This document shows, one piece after another, positions 42,332-50,347 of a DNA stretch of 64,000 nucleotides. The stretch lies in the NCBI GenBank assembly GCA_902782245.1, contig CACZMI010000002.1:1-64000 (forward strand), given 5' to 3'. This DNA comes from an uncultured Bacteroidales bacterium. Its GTDB lineage: Bacteria; Bacteroidota; Bacteroidia; Bacteroidales; Bacteroidaceae. Made by a program: the position numbers and the translations under genes. The notes under the pieces are model-generated. The model was given only the letters and a program-made list of their open reading frames with translations, was not told the origin of the DNA and made no database searches. The first letter of the stretch is position 1. Each line of letters opens with the position of its first letter.

Positions 42332-43620
42332 TTTACCTTATAGTATCCGCCATATCGCTGGCCTTGATGGTGACCGTTTACCGCCTCACTCTGAGCCGAA
42401 CCACATTCCACGGATTCAACCGTTTTGTGCTGCTGGCAACCCTGGCACTGGCGGCTGTAGTACCGGTCATGCATTTCCAGAGCATCAGCAGCAGGGCATC
42501 GGCACCTATTAATTATATGCTGGGCGAGATTATGGTTTATGCCGATGGTACATCGGGCGTAAATACCATGCAGACAACGGAGTCCGGTAGCAGTATAAGT
42601 ATATTATCGGTAATTACTGTTGTCTATCTGGCAGGGGTGATATTCTGTCTGTTAAGGATTGCCATTGGCATACTGAGTTCCGAGATTATCTGTCACCGCC
42701 GTTCCAGAATGCTGGCCGACGGGTCCCGCCTGGTTATAACCGAGCGCAACTACGCTCCGTTCAGCTGGCGTAACTGCATAGTGATTTCACGTAAGGATTA
42801 TGAGTCAAACGGTGCCATGATAATAGCCCATGAGCAGGCGCATGTGCACCATCACCACTCTTTTGACCTTATCCTGGCTCAACTGTTCTGCGCCTTTCAG
42901 TGGTTCAATCCGGCTGCATGGATGCTACGCCGCAGCCTTATGGAGGTCCATGAGTTTGAGGCCGACGCATCGGTCCTGGAGGATGGGTTTGACGGCCGCC
43001 GTTATCAGATTTGTCTTGTCCGTGCTGCACTGCAGGGCAGTTTTGCGACAACCACAAATAATTTCTCAAATTGTTCAACCAAAAAAAGAATTGTTATGAT
43101 GAACAGACATTCAACAAATCCTTGGGCACGCCTGAGAGCGTTGCTCATGTTGCCCGCAGTGGCATTGTCAGTTATAGTTGCATCGGCCTGCAAACAGGAT
43201 ACAAACAGTGAGATGAATTTGAAGACGCAGGATGCATCCCCTAGCAGTGTTTTTGTGGATATTCAAGAATATGAAATTGAGGAGGCCGATTCAACTGATG
43301 AGGTGTTTTGGGTGGTGGACCAAAGACCGGAGTATCCGGGTGGTGAAGCAGCTCTGATGGAATACCTGAGAAGTAATTTACAATATCCTGAGAACTGTAA
43401 GAAAAACAAGGTCCAGGGTCGTGTGTTAATTTCTTTTGTGGTCAATAAGGATGGTAGTATAGTTGAACCGGCGGTTGTAAAGAGCGCAGGCCCTGAAGGT
43501 GTTGAACTTGATGTTGAGGCATTAAGGGTGGTAAGTTCTATGCCGGCCTGGACTCCCGGAATGCAGAATGGTGAGGCAGTACGTGTCCAATACACCATTC
43601 CGGTGGCCTTCCAACTCTAA
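42328..43620 (+). CDS. BlaR1/M56-family sensor peptidase with C-terminal TonB domain
   Basis: 430 residues. N-terminal membrane helices (about 1-20, 33-52, 93-117), then the M56 peptidase core with IIAHEQAHVHHHHSFD, which contains the HExxH zinc motif, and EVHEFEADASVL with the third ligand region. Another hydrophobic stretch follows near 265-288. The C-terminal 110 residues are a TonB C-terminal-like domain (VQGRVLISFVVNKDGSI, MPAWTPGMQNGEAV). There is no penicillin-binding sensor domain, so the signal is unlikely to be beta-lactam by direct acylation. Couples to the BlaI gene by ATGA overlap. Its stop overlaps the convergent EFR1 gene by four bases. Confidence 0.9.
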   Translation: MIYLIVSAISLALMVTVYRLTLSRTTFHGFNRFVLLATLALAAVVPVMHFQSISSRASAPINYMLGEIMVYADGTSGVNTMQTTESGSSISILSVITVVYLAGVIFCLLRIAIGILSSEIICHRRSRMLADGSRLVITERNYAPFSWRNCIVISRKDYESNGAMIIAHEQAHVHHHHSFDLILAQLFCAFQWFNPAAWMLRRSLMEVHEFEADASVLEDGFDGRRYQICLVRAALQGSFATTTNNFSNCSTKKRIVMMNRHSTNPWARLRALLMLPAVALSVIVASACKQDTNSEMNLKTQDASPSSVFVDIQEYEIEEADSTDEVFWVVDQRPEYPGGEAALMEYLRSNLQYPENCKKNKVQGRVLISFVVNKDGSIVEPAVVKSAGPEGVELDVEALRVVSSMPAWTPGMQNGEAVRVQYTIPVAFQL

Positions 43621-44372
43621 AAATGATACTGACCTTTGCCCTGGGTGGCGGTGCCAAAGTTGATGGCGTTCTTGGGGCAGCGGTGGTAGCAACTCATGCA
43701 ATTGGTGCAATGACCGTTCCATTTGGGGCGGTCATTCTCTATTGTGATGTTCTGCAGGGGGCAGTTTTTGGCACAGATGCCGCAGCCGATGCAGGCGTCC
43801 GATACCGTGAACTTGCGGTCGGTTATGAGCAGGCCGTAGAACAGGGGCTTGAGTATGTTTGATTTGAGGAATGTCTTGCTGCCGCGCAGTTTATCATAAT
43901 TACCATGCACACGCTGTTTAATCAGGCCGATGACCTCGCGGAGGCTCTCACGGGTGCCGTCAATCTTGCGCTTGGCGTTCTCCGGGGTGTCCAGACTGAA
44001 ACCGGGCAGGTTGATGTAGGTCTCGGGCATCTGGAATGAGAAGAATGCGTCCAACTGCAATCCCTGTTTGCTGAGGTCCTTGCAGAGATGCTCATACGTA
44101 AGACCGGTCTGATCGCCACAGGTGCAGGCTGCGAATATATAGGATGGTTTGCCTTTGATGCTGACCGTGCGCAGGAACTCCGATACCAGTTTGGGTACTG
44201 ACCATGAATAGACGGGAAAGACTATTCCCAGTGCCTCATCGGGGCCGAATTCCAAAGCCGTTCCCTGGCGGGCGGCCTCGGGGATGAATATCATGTTGTC
44301 ATCACCGAGTTCCTTAGAAAGGGTATCTGCCACAAAGCGGCTGTTGCCGCATCCTGAGTACCAGAGTATCAT
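43617..44372 (-). CDS. EFR1 family protein: flavodoxin plus two [4Fe-4S] ferredoxin motifs
   Basis: 251 residues. An N-terminal flavodoxin-like domain (WYSGCGNSRFVADTL, VFPVYSWSVPKLV) is followed by CIGCGICAKNCP and CTNCMSCYHRCP, two complete bacterial ferredoxin-type clusters. It is a cytoplasmic electron-transfer protein of unknown partner. The ATG at 44372 overlaps a TGA in the ancestral frame of the upstream cyclo-ligase (ATGA), which shows past translational coupling to that gene. Confidence 0.88.
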   Translation of the reverse strand: MILWYSGCGNSRFVADTLSKELGDDNMIFIPEAARQGTALEFGPDEALGIVFPVYSWSVPKLVSEFLRTVSIKGKPSYIFAACTCGDQTGLTYEHLCKDLSKQGLQLDAFFSFQMPETYINLPGFSLDTPENAKRKIDGTRESLREVIGLIKQRVHGNYDKLRGSKTFLKSNILKPLFYGLLITDRKFTVSDACIGCGICAKNCPLQNITIENDRPKWNGHCTNCMSCYHRCPKNAINFGTATQGKGQYHF

Positions 44373-44373
44373 A

Positions 44374-45402
44374 TTACAAAATCCATTTTAATGTCGTTTT
44401 CATCCACCGGCACGGAGGGCAGTTTCTGGCAGTCAAAGCAGACTCCAGCCTTAAGTGCGTGCGGCAACTGCGGCAGCAGGCGGTCATAGAACCCGCGGCC
44501 GCGGCCCATTCGGTTGCCGGCGGCATCGAACGCGCGGCCTTTACCTGCTCACCGTCGGGCTCAGGTATGCCGAACTGTTCACCCGGATGCAAAGTGCCGT
44601 TGTAGCGTTTTACTATAAGGTCATCGCCCTGTATCGAGGGTAGGTAGAAACGTTTGCCGGAAGCGGTCCATTTATCTATGAATGCAGGGGTCTGCACCTC
44701 ATCATCCATTGACCAATAGGCCAGTATATCGGTTGCATCCTTAAAAGCCTGATTCTGCTCCAGACGCTCCCAGACGGCAGCAGACTGGGCGACTTTGCTT
44801 TCAGGAGTCATGACTGATACCAGCTTTTTGATACGCTGGCGTGTCTGTTTCTTGTCATCATGCATGGCTTGCATGCTATACTCGCAGCCGCAGTAGCGCT
44901 GGTTGTAGAAATCCTGCTCCTTTATGATTTGTGAGCGGCGTTCCTGCAAACCGCCCTGACGCCAGTTCCTGTCCCAGAAGGTAAGTCCAGGGAACTGTGC
45001 AGCGGCCCAATTACCTGCCTCCACAATCTGGTCATGGCGTTTCCATCGGCTTGAATCAAGGGTGGATGTAAAGGTGCTGAATCCGTGCTCCGATGCATAC
45101 TTGGCGGCACTCAAGAGACGCATCTTAAAGCACTCCAGGCAGCGCTTGCCGCGCTCAGGCTCACCCTCAAGACCGGTAATGCAGCACTGCCACTGAGCGT
45201 GGTCATAATCGGCATCCACTATCTCAAGTCCCTGAGCTGAAGCATATCGGGAGCACTCCTGCTTACGTACCAGGTACTCCTCATAGGGATATATGTTGGG
45301 GTTGCAGTAGTAGATAGTGGGCTTGTAACCATTTGCCAGCATCCACTCTATGATGGCTCCGCTGCATGGGGCACAGCAGGTATGTAGCAGGACCTTTTCC
45401 AT
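44374..45402 (-). CDS. queH: QueH epoxyqueuosine reductase fused to 5-formyltetrahydrofolate cyclo-ligase, with frameshifted C-terminus
   Basis: 342 residues from the ATG at 45402, which overlaps the Fur stop as TAATG; the frame also has a Met 8 codons upstream. Residues 1-180 are QueH, which reduces epoxyqueuosine to queuosine in tRNA: LHTCCAPCS (Cys9/Cys10), QCCITG, KRCLECF and YCGCEYS give the expected cysteines. From about 185 a 5-FTHF cyclo-ligase-like domain begins (QAFKDATDILAYWSMDDEVQ, YLPSIQGDDLIVKRY, FGIPEPDG). After residue 290 the frame is wrong. A different frame from 44530 downstream reads FDAAGNRMGRGRGFYDRLL and ends KMDFVI with a TGA overlapping the EFR1 start. The expected segment before it (the PGVAFD region) is missing. 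The cyclo-ligase is probably inactive; QueH looks intact. Confidence 0.85.
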   Translation of the reverse strand: MEKVLLHTCCAPCSGAIIEWMLANGYKPTIYYCNPNIYPYEEYLVRKQECSRYASAQGLEIVDADYDHAQWQCCITGLEGEPERGKRCLECFKMRLLSAAKYASEHGFSTFTSTLDSSRWKRHDQIVEAGNWAAAQFPGLTFWDRNWRQGGLQERRSQIIKEQDFYNQRYCGCEYSMQAMHDDKKQTRQRIKKLVSVMTPESKVAQSAAVWERLEQNQAFKDATDILAYWSMDDEVQTPAFIDKWTASGKRFYLPSIQGDDLIVKRYNGTLHPGEQFGIPEPDGEQVKAARSMPPATEWAAAAGSMTACCRSCRTHLRLESALTARNCPPCRWMKTTLKWIL

Positions 45403-45812
45403 TACCGGCGGCTCTTTTTGGCGCACTCGGGGCAGATGCCCTTGGCCATGTAGTTTACGGTCTCAACCTGGAAACCGTCAGGATATTTTACTGTCGGTAT
45501 GGGCAGTTCCTCTAGGCAGAACGTGCGGTGACAGACCTCGCAATGGAAATGTACGTGGCGGTCATCGTCCACATCGCCATGTGCGTGGCAGAGTTCGTAT
45601 CGGACCCCCTCGCAACCGTCATCAATCTGGTGCAGGAGGTGGTGTTCCTTAAACAGGGTCAAGGTGCGGAATATGCCCGACTTGTCAATCGTGTCAATGG
45701 CGTCCTCAAGTTCGGACATGGTGACGGGACGGTGGCTGTCGGCCAGCGCCTTAAGTACCAGCAGTCTGTTGGCTGTTGGTTTAATTCCGTGCTCAATTAA
45801 CATTTTTTCCAT
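45402..45812 (-). CDS. Fur-family metal-responsive regulator
   Basis: 136 residues, the family length. Winged-helix N-terminus (GIKPTANRLLVLKALADS, then KSGIFRTLTLFKEHHLL) and a metal-binding dimerisation domain with HVHFHCEVC and CPEC, the two CxxC pairs that hold structural Zn. Which metal it senses (Fe, Zn or peroxide via Fe) is not clear; Zur-like is plausible given the histidine set and the adjacent receptor. The ATG at 45812 lies 7 nt from a minus-7 box, so a nearly leaderless mRNA is expected unless the Met at 45803 is used. Confidence 0.9.
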   Translation of the reverse strand: MEKMLIEHGIKPTANRLLVLKALADSHRPVTMSELEDAIDTIDKSGIFRTLTLFKEHHLLHQIDDGCEGVRYELCHAHGDVDDDRHVHFHCEVCHRTFCLEELPIPTVKYPDGFQVETVNYMAKGICPECAKKSRR

Positions 45813-45819
45813 TGCTCTG

Positions 45820-45827
45820 CAAAGTTA
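45820..45827 (-). promoter_or_regulatory. Minus-7 box of the Fur-family gene
   Basis: Minus-strand TAACTTTG fits TAnnTTTG. Lies back-to-back with the receptor promoter (45835-45842), 7 bp apart, so one bound Fur dimer could block both. Confidence 0.55.
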
Positions 45828-45834
45828 ATAATTA

Positions 45835-45842
45835 TATCTTTG
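45835..45842 (+). promoter_or_regulatory. Minus-7 box of the TonB receptor gene
   Basis: TATCTTTG fits TAnnTTTG; ATTG at 45811-45814 (20-nt spacer) is one base off the minus-33 box. Leader of about 20 nt to the ATG at 45866. Confidence 0.55.
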
Positions 45843-45865
45843 CGGCCTTCAATAATCACTTTGCT

Positions 45866-47821
45866 ATGAATAGACATATCTTTACCTTTTCTGTTTTAGC
45901 CCTTCTCACAACCGCCGGTTATGCGAATGAGGCCGATTCTGTATTCTATGAGACCGATGAAATTGAGGTGACAGCCTCACGTATCAAGACCCCGCTGCCC
46001 AAGGCATCCCGAATTATCGGAATAATGACCCAGGAGCAGATAAACTCATATGCAGTCCAGTCAGTAAACGACATACTTAAATATGCAGTTGGTGTAGATG
46101 TACGCCAGCGTGGTCCGATAGGCGCGCAGACCGATGTTGGCGTGCGCGGCGGCAACTTTGAGCAGGTGGCCATTCTGCTGGACGGAATAAACATCTGTGA
46201 TCCGCAGACCGGACACAACTCATTTGATTTTCCTGTAGATATGAGCGATATTGACCATATTGAGGTGCTGGAGGGTCCGGCCGGAAGGGCATACGGATCA
46301 TCATCGCTGATGGGTGCCATCAATATCGTAACCAAGACAGCCGCCCGGACACAGGCCCAGGCTCATGCAGAGGCCGGAAGCTGGGGTTACGCTGCTGCCG
46401 GTGCAAGGGCCGATGCGGTCAGCAACGGCTGGAACAACATGCTGTCAGTCAATTACGGCCGCAGTGACGGATACAGCCGCAGCAAGGCCGGCCGTCTGAA
46501 TGCCGACATGGAGTATAAAAAAGCGTTCTACAAAGGCGGCTACATGGATGATAACATAAAGGTGAACTGGCATGCAGGTGCCAGCATCAAGGACTGGGGC
46601 AGCAACACTTTCTATTCGGCCAAGTTTGATGACCAGTTTGAGCATACCGTAAAGACCTATACAGCACTGCAGGCCGAGAATAGGATAGGGCGCGTGCATA
46701 TTCACCCCAGTGCATGGTGGAACCACAACGAGGACCGTTTTGAACTTATACGCGGCAGTGAGGATGCGGTAAAGTTCAACTACCACCGCTCTGATGTGGC
46801 CGGCGTGGGCTTTAACAGCTGGTTTGACTGGACTCTGGGCCGTACCGCCATCGGTGCCGAACTCAAGAACGAGAATCTGGTGAGCGGCAACCTGGGTGAG
46901 CCTCTGACTGAGCCTAAGCATATTAAGGGTACTGAGCGTGACTATACCCTGGGCCTTAACCGCACCAACATAAGTTTCATTGTGGAGCACAATATCAACA
47001 TTAAATGGTTCTCGATGAGCGCCGGAGTGGTGGGCGTACGCAACTCGTGGAACGGTATGGACATGCGTTTCTATCCCGGCGTGGACATGAGCGTGAAGCT
47101 GGGTGACAGACTAAAGCTCTTTACCACCTATAACACATCGCTGCGCCTGCCGTCGGTGACTGAACTCTACTACAGCGTGGGCGGATATCAGGCCGACAAG
47201 CACCTCAAACCCGAGGAACTCAAGGCTGTTGACCTGGGTCTGAAGTATGCCGATTACCGCGGCGTTCAGGCATCGGCCTCCGTTTATTACAACCGCTGCA
47301 GCAATATGATTGACTGGATAATGGATCTGACCCAGCCCGAGGCTCTGCGTCACTGGGAATCGGTCAACTTTACCGAGGTGAATTCTCTGGGTGCCGAGGT
47401 TACGGCCAACATCAGTCTGGAGAGCCTGCTGCCTGCTCAGCGTCTGCTCAAGTCAGTTGATTTTGCATACAACTACATAAATCAGGAGAAGGTTGATGTA
47501 CCAAATATCCAGAGCCGTACTACCCTTGAGTATCTTAAGCACAAGGCTGTGGCCGGTATCCATCTCAACCTGCCGCTGAATCTGGAACTCGCCGTTACGG
47601 GCCGATACCAGGACCGCGCCGGATCGTTTACCGATGTGGATGGCCAGGTGCGTGATTATGAGCCATATAGCGTGATTGATGCAAGGCTGGATTGGAACAA
47701 GGGGCGCTACAGAGTATATCTGGAGGGCAATAATCTTACCAACAGAAAATACTTTGATTACGGTAGTGTTCCTCAGCCCGGATTGTGGATAATTGGCGGA
47801 TTGAGTATCGATCTTTTTTAG
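45866..47821 (+). CDS. TonB-dependent receptor (BtuB-like size)
   Basis: 651 residues from the ATG at 45866 (MNRHIFTFSVLALL), with a signal peptide to about residue 21. Plug domain: EIEVTASRIKTPLPKASRII, VDVRQRGPIGAQTDVGVRGG, VLEGPAGRAYGSSSLMGAIN. A 22-strand barrel follows, with the C-terminal LTNRKYFDYG and SIDLF ending in Phe. There is no SusC-type N-terminal carboxypeptidase-like domain, so this is a stand-alone receptor for a siderophore, cobalamin or metal chelate. It is transcribed divergently from a Fur-family gene, which suggests metal control. Confidence 0.92.
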   Translation: MNRHIFTFSVLALLTTAGYANEADSVFYETDEIEVTASRIKTPLPKASRIIGIMTQEQINSYAVQSVNDILKYAVGVDVRQRGPIGAQTDVGVRGGNFEQVAILLDGINICDPQTGHNSFDFPVDMSDIDHIEVLEGPAGRAYGSSSLMGAINIVTKTAARTQAQAHAEAGSWGYAAAGARADAVSNGWNNMLSVNYGRSDGYSRSKAGRLNADMEYKKAFYKGGYMDDNIKVNWHAGASIKDWGSNTFYSAKFDDQFEHTVKTYTALQAENRIGRVHIHPSAWWNHNEDRFELIRGSEDAVKFNYHRSDVAGVGFNSWFDWTLGRTAIGAELKNENLVSGNLGEPLTEPKHIKGTERDYTLGLNRTNISFIVEHNINIKWFSMSAGVVGVRNSWNGMDMRFYPGVDMSVKLGDRLKLFTTYNTSLRLPSVTELYYSVGGYQADKHLKPEELKAVDLGLKYADYRGVQASASVYYNRCSNMIDWIMDLTQPEALRHWESVNFTEVNSLGAEVTANISLESLLPAQRLLKSVDFAYNYINQEKVDVPNIQSRTTLEYLKHKAVAGIHLNLPLNLELAVTGRYQDRAGSFTDVDGQVRDYEPYSVIDARLDWNKGRYRVYLEGNNLTNRKYFDYGSVPQPGLWIIGGLSIDLF

Positions 47822-47829
47822 TAATTTTG
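47822..47829 (+). promoter_or_regulatory. Minus-7 box of guaA
   Basis: TAATTTTG fits TAnnTTTG; the box starts at the base right after the receptor stop. ATTG at 47800-47803 (18-nt spacer) could serve as minus-33. Leader of about 30 nt. Confidence 0.55.
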
Positions 47830-47862
47830 CGGCCGTAAAAGGAGAGAACACACTATACCTGT

Positions 47863-49383
47863 ATGCAAAAGATAATAATACTCGATTTCGGTTCACAGAC
47901 CACCCAACTTATCGGACGCAGAGTGAGAGAGATGGACACCTTCTGCGAGATCCTGCCTTACAACAAATTCCCACAGAATGACCCCGACGTAATTGGTGTG
48001 ATTCTGAGCGGTTCACCCCTGAGCGTTTATGCCGATGACGCTTTCCGTCCCGACCTTTCGGGCATTATAGGAAAGTATCCCGTGCTGGGTATATGCTACG
48101 GAGCACAGTTGCTCAGTTATACCTACGGCGGCAGGGTGGAGCAGGCCGGTACCCGCGAGTACGGCCACGCATCACTGGGTTTCATTGATGAACAGTGCCC
48201 TCTGTTCAAGGGTTTCACCAAGAACTCACAGGTCTGGATGAGTCACGGAGACTCAATAACCGCAATACCGGCTGGTTACCATGTGACCGCATCCACCGAC
48301 AGCGTCAAGTACGCAGCATTCGAGTGCTCCGAGAAACGCGTATGGGGCGTACAGTTCCATCCCGAGGTGGTTCATTCGCTGCAGGGCAAGCAACTGCTTG
48401 AGAATTTTGTCATTGACATATGCGGCAGCCGCAGGGAGTGGACATCGGACTCATTCATAGATACTACAGTTGCACAGCTTAAGGCTGAACTTGGCAATGA
48501 CAAGGTGGTGCTGGGACTGAGCGGCGGTGTTGATTCATCGGTTGCTGCAGTTCTTCTCAACAAGGCCATCGGTCAGAACCTTACCTGCATATTCGTAAAT
48601 CACGGACTGCTGCGTAAGAATGAGTTTACCGATGTGCTCAACGATTATGTCTGCCTGGGTCTGAACGTTAAGGGTGTGGATGCATCGGCCAAGTTCTTCA
48701 AGGATTTGGAGGGTGTTACCGAACCTGAGCAGAAACGCAAGATAATTGGCCGCGACTTCATTGAGGTGTTTGATGCCGAGGCACAGAAGATAACTGATGC
48801 CAAGTGGCTGGCGCAGGGTACTATCTATCCGGACCGCATTGAGAGTCTGAACATTACCGGTAAGACCATCAAGAGCCATCACAACGTGGGCGGTCTGCCC
48901 GAGAAGATGGGACTCAAACTCTGCGAGCCGCTCAAGTGGCTGTTCAAGGATGAGGTTCGTGCCATCGGCCGCCGTCTGGGTATTCCGGAGCACCTTATTG
49001 GCCGTCATCCTTTCCCGGGTCCCGGTCTGGCTGTACGCATAATAGGCGATATCACCCCTGCCAAGGTTGCAGTCCTGCAGGAGGCCGATGCCATATTCAT
49101 AAACGGTCTGCGCGAGTGGAAACTCTACGACAAGATCTGGCAGGCCGGCGCAATCCTCCTGGCCGACCGCACCGTAGGCGTAATGGGCGATGAGCGCACA
49201 TTTGACAACGCTGTTGCCCTGCGTGCTGTAACCAGCGTTGACGCCATGACAGCCGATTGGGCAGAACTCCCCTATGAGTTCATGCACTGGGTGAGCAACG
49301 AGATCATCAACAAGGTCAAGGGCGTTAACCGCGTCTGCTACGACATCAGCTCAAAACCGCCTGCCACAATCGAGTGGGAATAA
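47863..49383 (+). CDS. guaA: GMP synthase (glutamine-hydrolysing)
   Basis: 506 residues, complete. Class I amidotransferase domain (about 1-190) with the nucleophile in [11 protein letters not shown] and [13 protein letters not shown]-pyrophosphatase domain with the P-loop LSGGVDSS (about 222-229); C-terminal dimerisation domain ending PPATIEWE, the near-invariant GuaA tail. It converts XMP to GMP with glutamine and ATP in the cytoplasm. The last 46 bases overlap, on the other strand, the extended tail of the next gene. A palindromic repeat with T tract just downstream is a good terminator. Confidence 0.97.
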   Translation: MQKIIILDFGSQTTQLIGRRVREMDTFCEILPYNKFPQNDPDVIGVILSGSPLSVYADDAFRPDLSGIIGKYPVLGICYGAQLLSYTYGGRVEQAGTREYGHASLGFIDEQCPLFKGFTKNSQVWMSHGDSITAIPAGYHVTASTDSVKYAAFECSEKRVWGVQFHPEVVHSLQGKQLLENFVIDICGSRREWTSDSFIDTTVAQLKAELGNDKVVLGLSGGVDSSVAAVLLNKAIGQNLTCIFVNHGLLRKNEFTDVLNDYVCLGLNVKGVDASAKFFKDLEGVTEPEQKRKIIGRDFIEVFDAEAQKITDAKWLAQGTIYPDRIESLNITGKTIKSHHNVGGLPEKMGLKLCEPLKWLFKDEVRAIGRRLGIPEHLIGRHPFPGPGLAVRIIGDITPAKVAVLQEADAIFINGLREWKLYDKIWQAGAILLADRTVGVMGDERTFDNAVALRAVTSVDAMTADWAELPYEFMHWVSNEIINKVKGVNRVCYDISSKPPATIEWE

Positions 49384-50306
49384 AGCAAAATGGTACAAAA
49401 GGGGACAGACCCCTTTTGTATCATTTTTTTATTTTCCAAGACTTTGGTGCCGTCATTGTAGATGATGACGGGCCCCATCTTATACACGGGTCTGGGTTTG
49501 GGCGTTTCGGCCCATGCGGGTTTCACTGCAGAGGGCTTTCCTTGCTTACGGACAGCACGGATCATCTTCCTTTCATATACAGGTCTGAGTCCTTGCAGGA
49601 ATACCATGTGTTTGCTGAGTATGCTGAATGAATATGCATAACCATGCTCTTTGTACAGATGGTGGGGATGCCCGTTCATATCGAAAGACTCGGTGTAATC
49701 GTCATCCTGTTCAGTCCAATACCAGATGTTTTCATTTCCCGGCTGATGTGGCCATGATTCCAGATTTTGTGTTGCTGCCCAATACTGTCCTAAATAGTAA
49801 CTGTTGTTGCCACTTACAAAATTGTGAAATGTGAAAACTATAGATTTGGCAGTGTCCTCATTTTCAGGAGCTTCCACATATCCGTCTCCGTCGGTATCAT
49901 AACAGCGGAATATCTTAAGTGTCATTATCTGAGGTCCGTTGGAACCACTGCCAACACTTGTGTGGTATCTCCATCCGTAGCAGCAAGTAAGAAGTTCATG
50001 CCACTGCTCAAGGGTGGGAGTGCACCATTCATCGCCCCATGCAGCGGTTGCGGGATCATACTGAGTTCCCTGAATGGCATTACCCAGTTCATATGCGCTC
50101 TGATCATATGCATTGGGATTTTGGCTGTCATAAGGCAGATTGGCCCAACGGAAAAACTGTGCGGTGGTATCACCCTCAAATGAAGCACCTATGTTATAGG
50201 CAGCCCAAAGGGTACCAGACGGTAGATTCAGGTCAATATACTCGTGATCCTGTGCTGCTACAGGAGCTGCTGCAATCAGTGCAATAAGAAGCGGAAAACG
50301 TTTCAT
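49338..50306 (-). CDS. Secreted FISUMP-like protein with Ca-binding-like motif, 322 aa
   Basis: Signal peptide about 1-18 (ending APVAAQ). [20 protein letters not shown] and [17 protein letters not shown] match the Fibrobacter-type major paralogous (FISUMP) domain common in Prevotella secreted proteins of unknown function. DTDGDGYVE near residue 140 resembles an EF-hand/dockerin calcium loop. The natural end is probably close to GTKVLENKK; the remaining 28 or so residues ([10 protein letters not shown] and beyond) come from a palindromic repeat and then from antisense guaA. So the C-terminus as read is likely an accident of repeat insertion. A minus-7 box lies at 50332-50339. Confidence 0.75.
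   Translation of the reverse strand: MKRFPLLIALIAAAPVAAQDHEYIDLNLPSGTLWAAYNIGASFEGDTTAQFFRWANLPYDSQNPNAYDQSAYELGNAIQGTQYDPATAAWGDEWCTPTLEQWHELLTCCYGWRYHTSVGSGSNGPQIMTLKIFRCYDTDGDGYVEAPENEDTAKSIVFTFHNFVSGNNSYYLGQYWAATQNLESWPHQPGNENIWYWTEQDDDYTESFDMNGHPHHLYKEHGYAYSFSILSKHMVFLQGLRPVYERKMIRAVRKQGKPSAVKPAWAETPKPRPVYKMGPVIIYNDGTKVLENKKMIQKGSVPFCTILLYSHSIVAGGFELMS
49387..49427. repeat. Palindromic repeat, family B copy 2, also guaA terminator
   Basis: Stem TACAAAAGGGG (49394-49404) with CCCCTTTTGTA (49410-49420), loop ACAGA. The 41-bp unit is the reverse complement of 8652-8692 with one mismatch. On the plus strand it is followed by a T run (49424-49430), making a good guaA terminator. On the minus strand it is read as coding sequence for the C-terminus of the opposing gene. 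Confidence 0.88.
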
Positions 50307-50331
50307 ATAATTATAGCTATTGGTTATTGGG

Positions 50332-50339
50332 CAAATATA
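50332..50339 (-). promoter_or_regulatory. Minus-7 box of the FISUMP-like gene
   Basis: Minus-strand TATATTTG fits TAnnTTTG, 25 nt before the ATG at 50306 and directly after the mnmE stop. Confidence 0.5.
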
Positions 50340-50347
50340 AGCTTTTT

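Noticed and set aside
41960..43620. Beta-lactam resistance locus
   Set aside because: The sensor has no penicillin-binding domain and there is no beta-lactamase or PBP gene next to it, so a resistance role is not supported.
45842..45866. Cobalamin riboswitch before the BtuB-sized receptor
   Set aside because: The leader is about 20 nt, leaving no room; the promoter box is immediately upstream.
47863..49383. Purine riboswitch upstream of guaA
   Set aside because: Only about 30 nt lie between the promoter box and the ATG, too short for a riboswitch aptamer.
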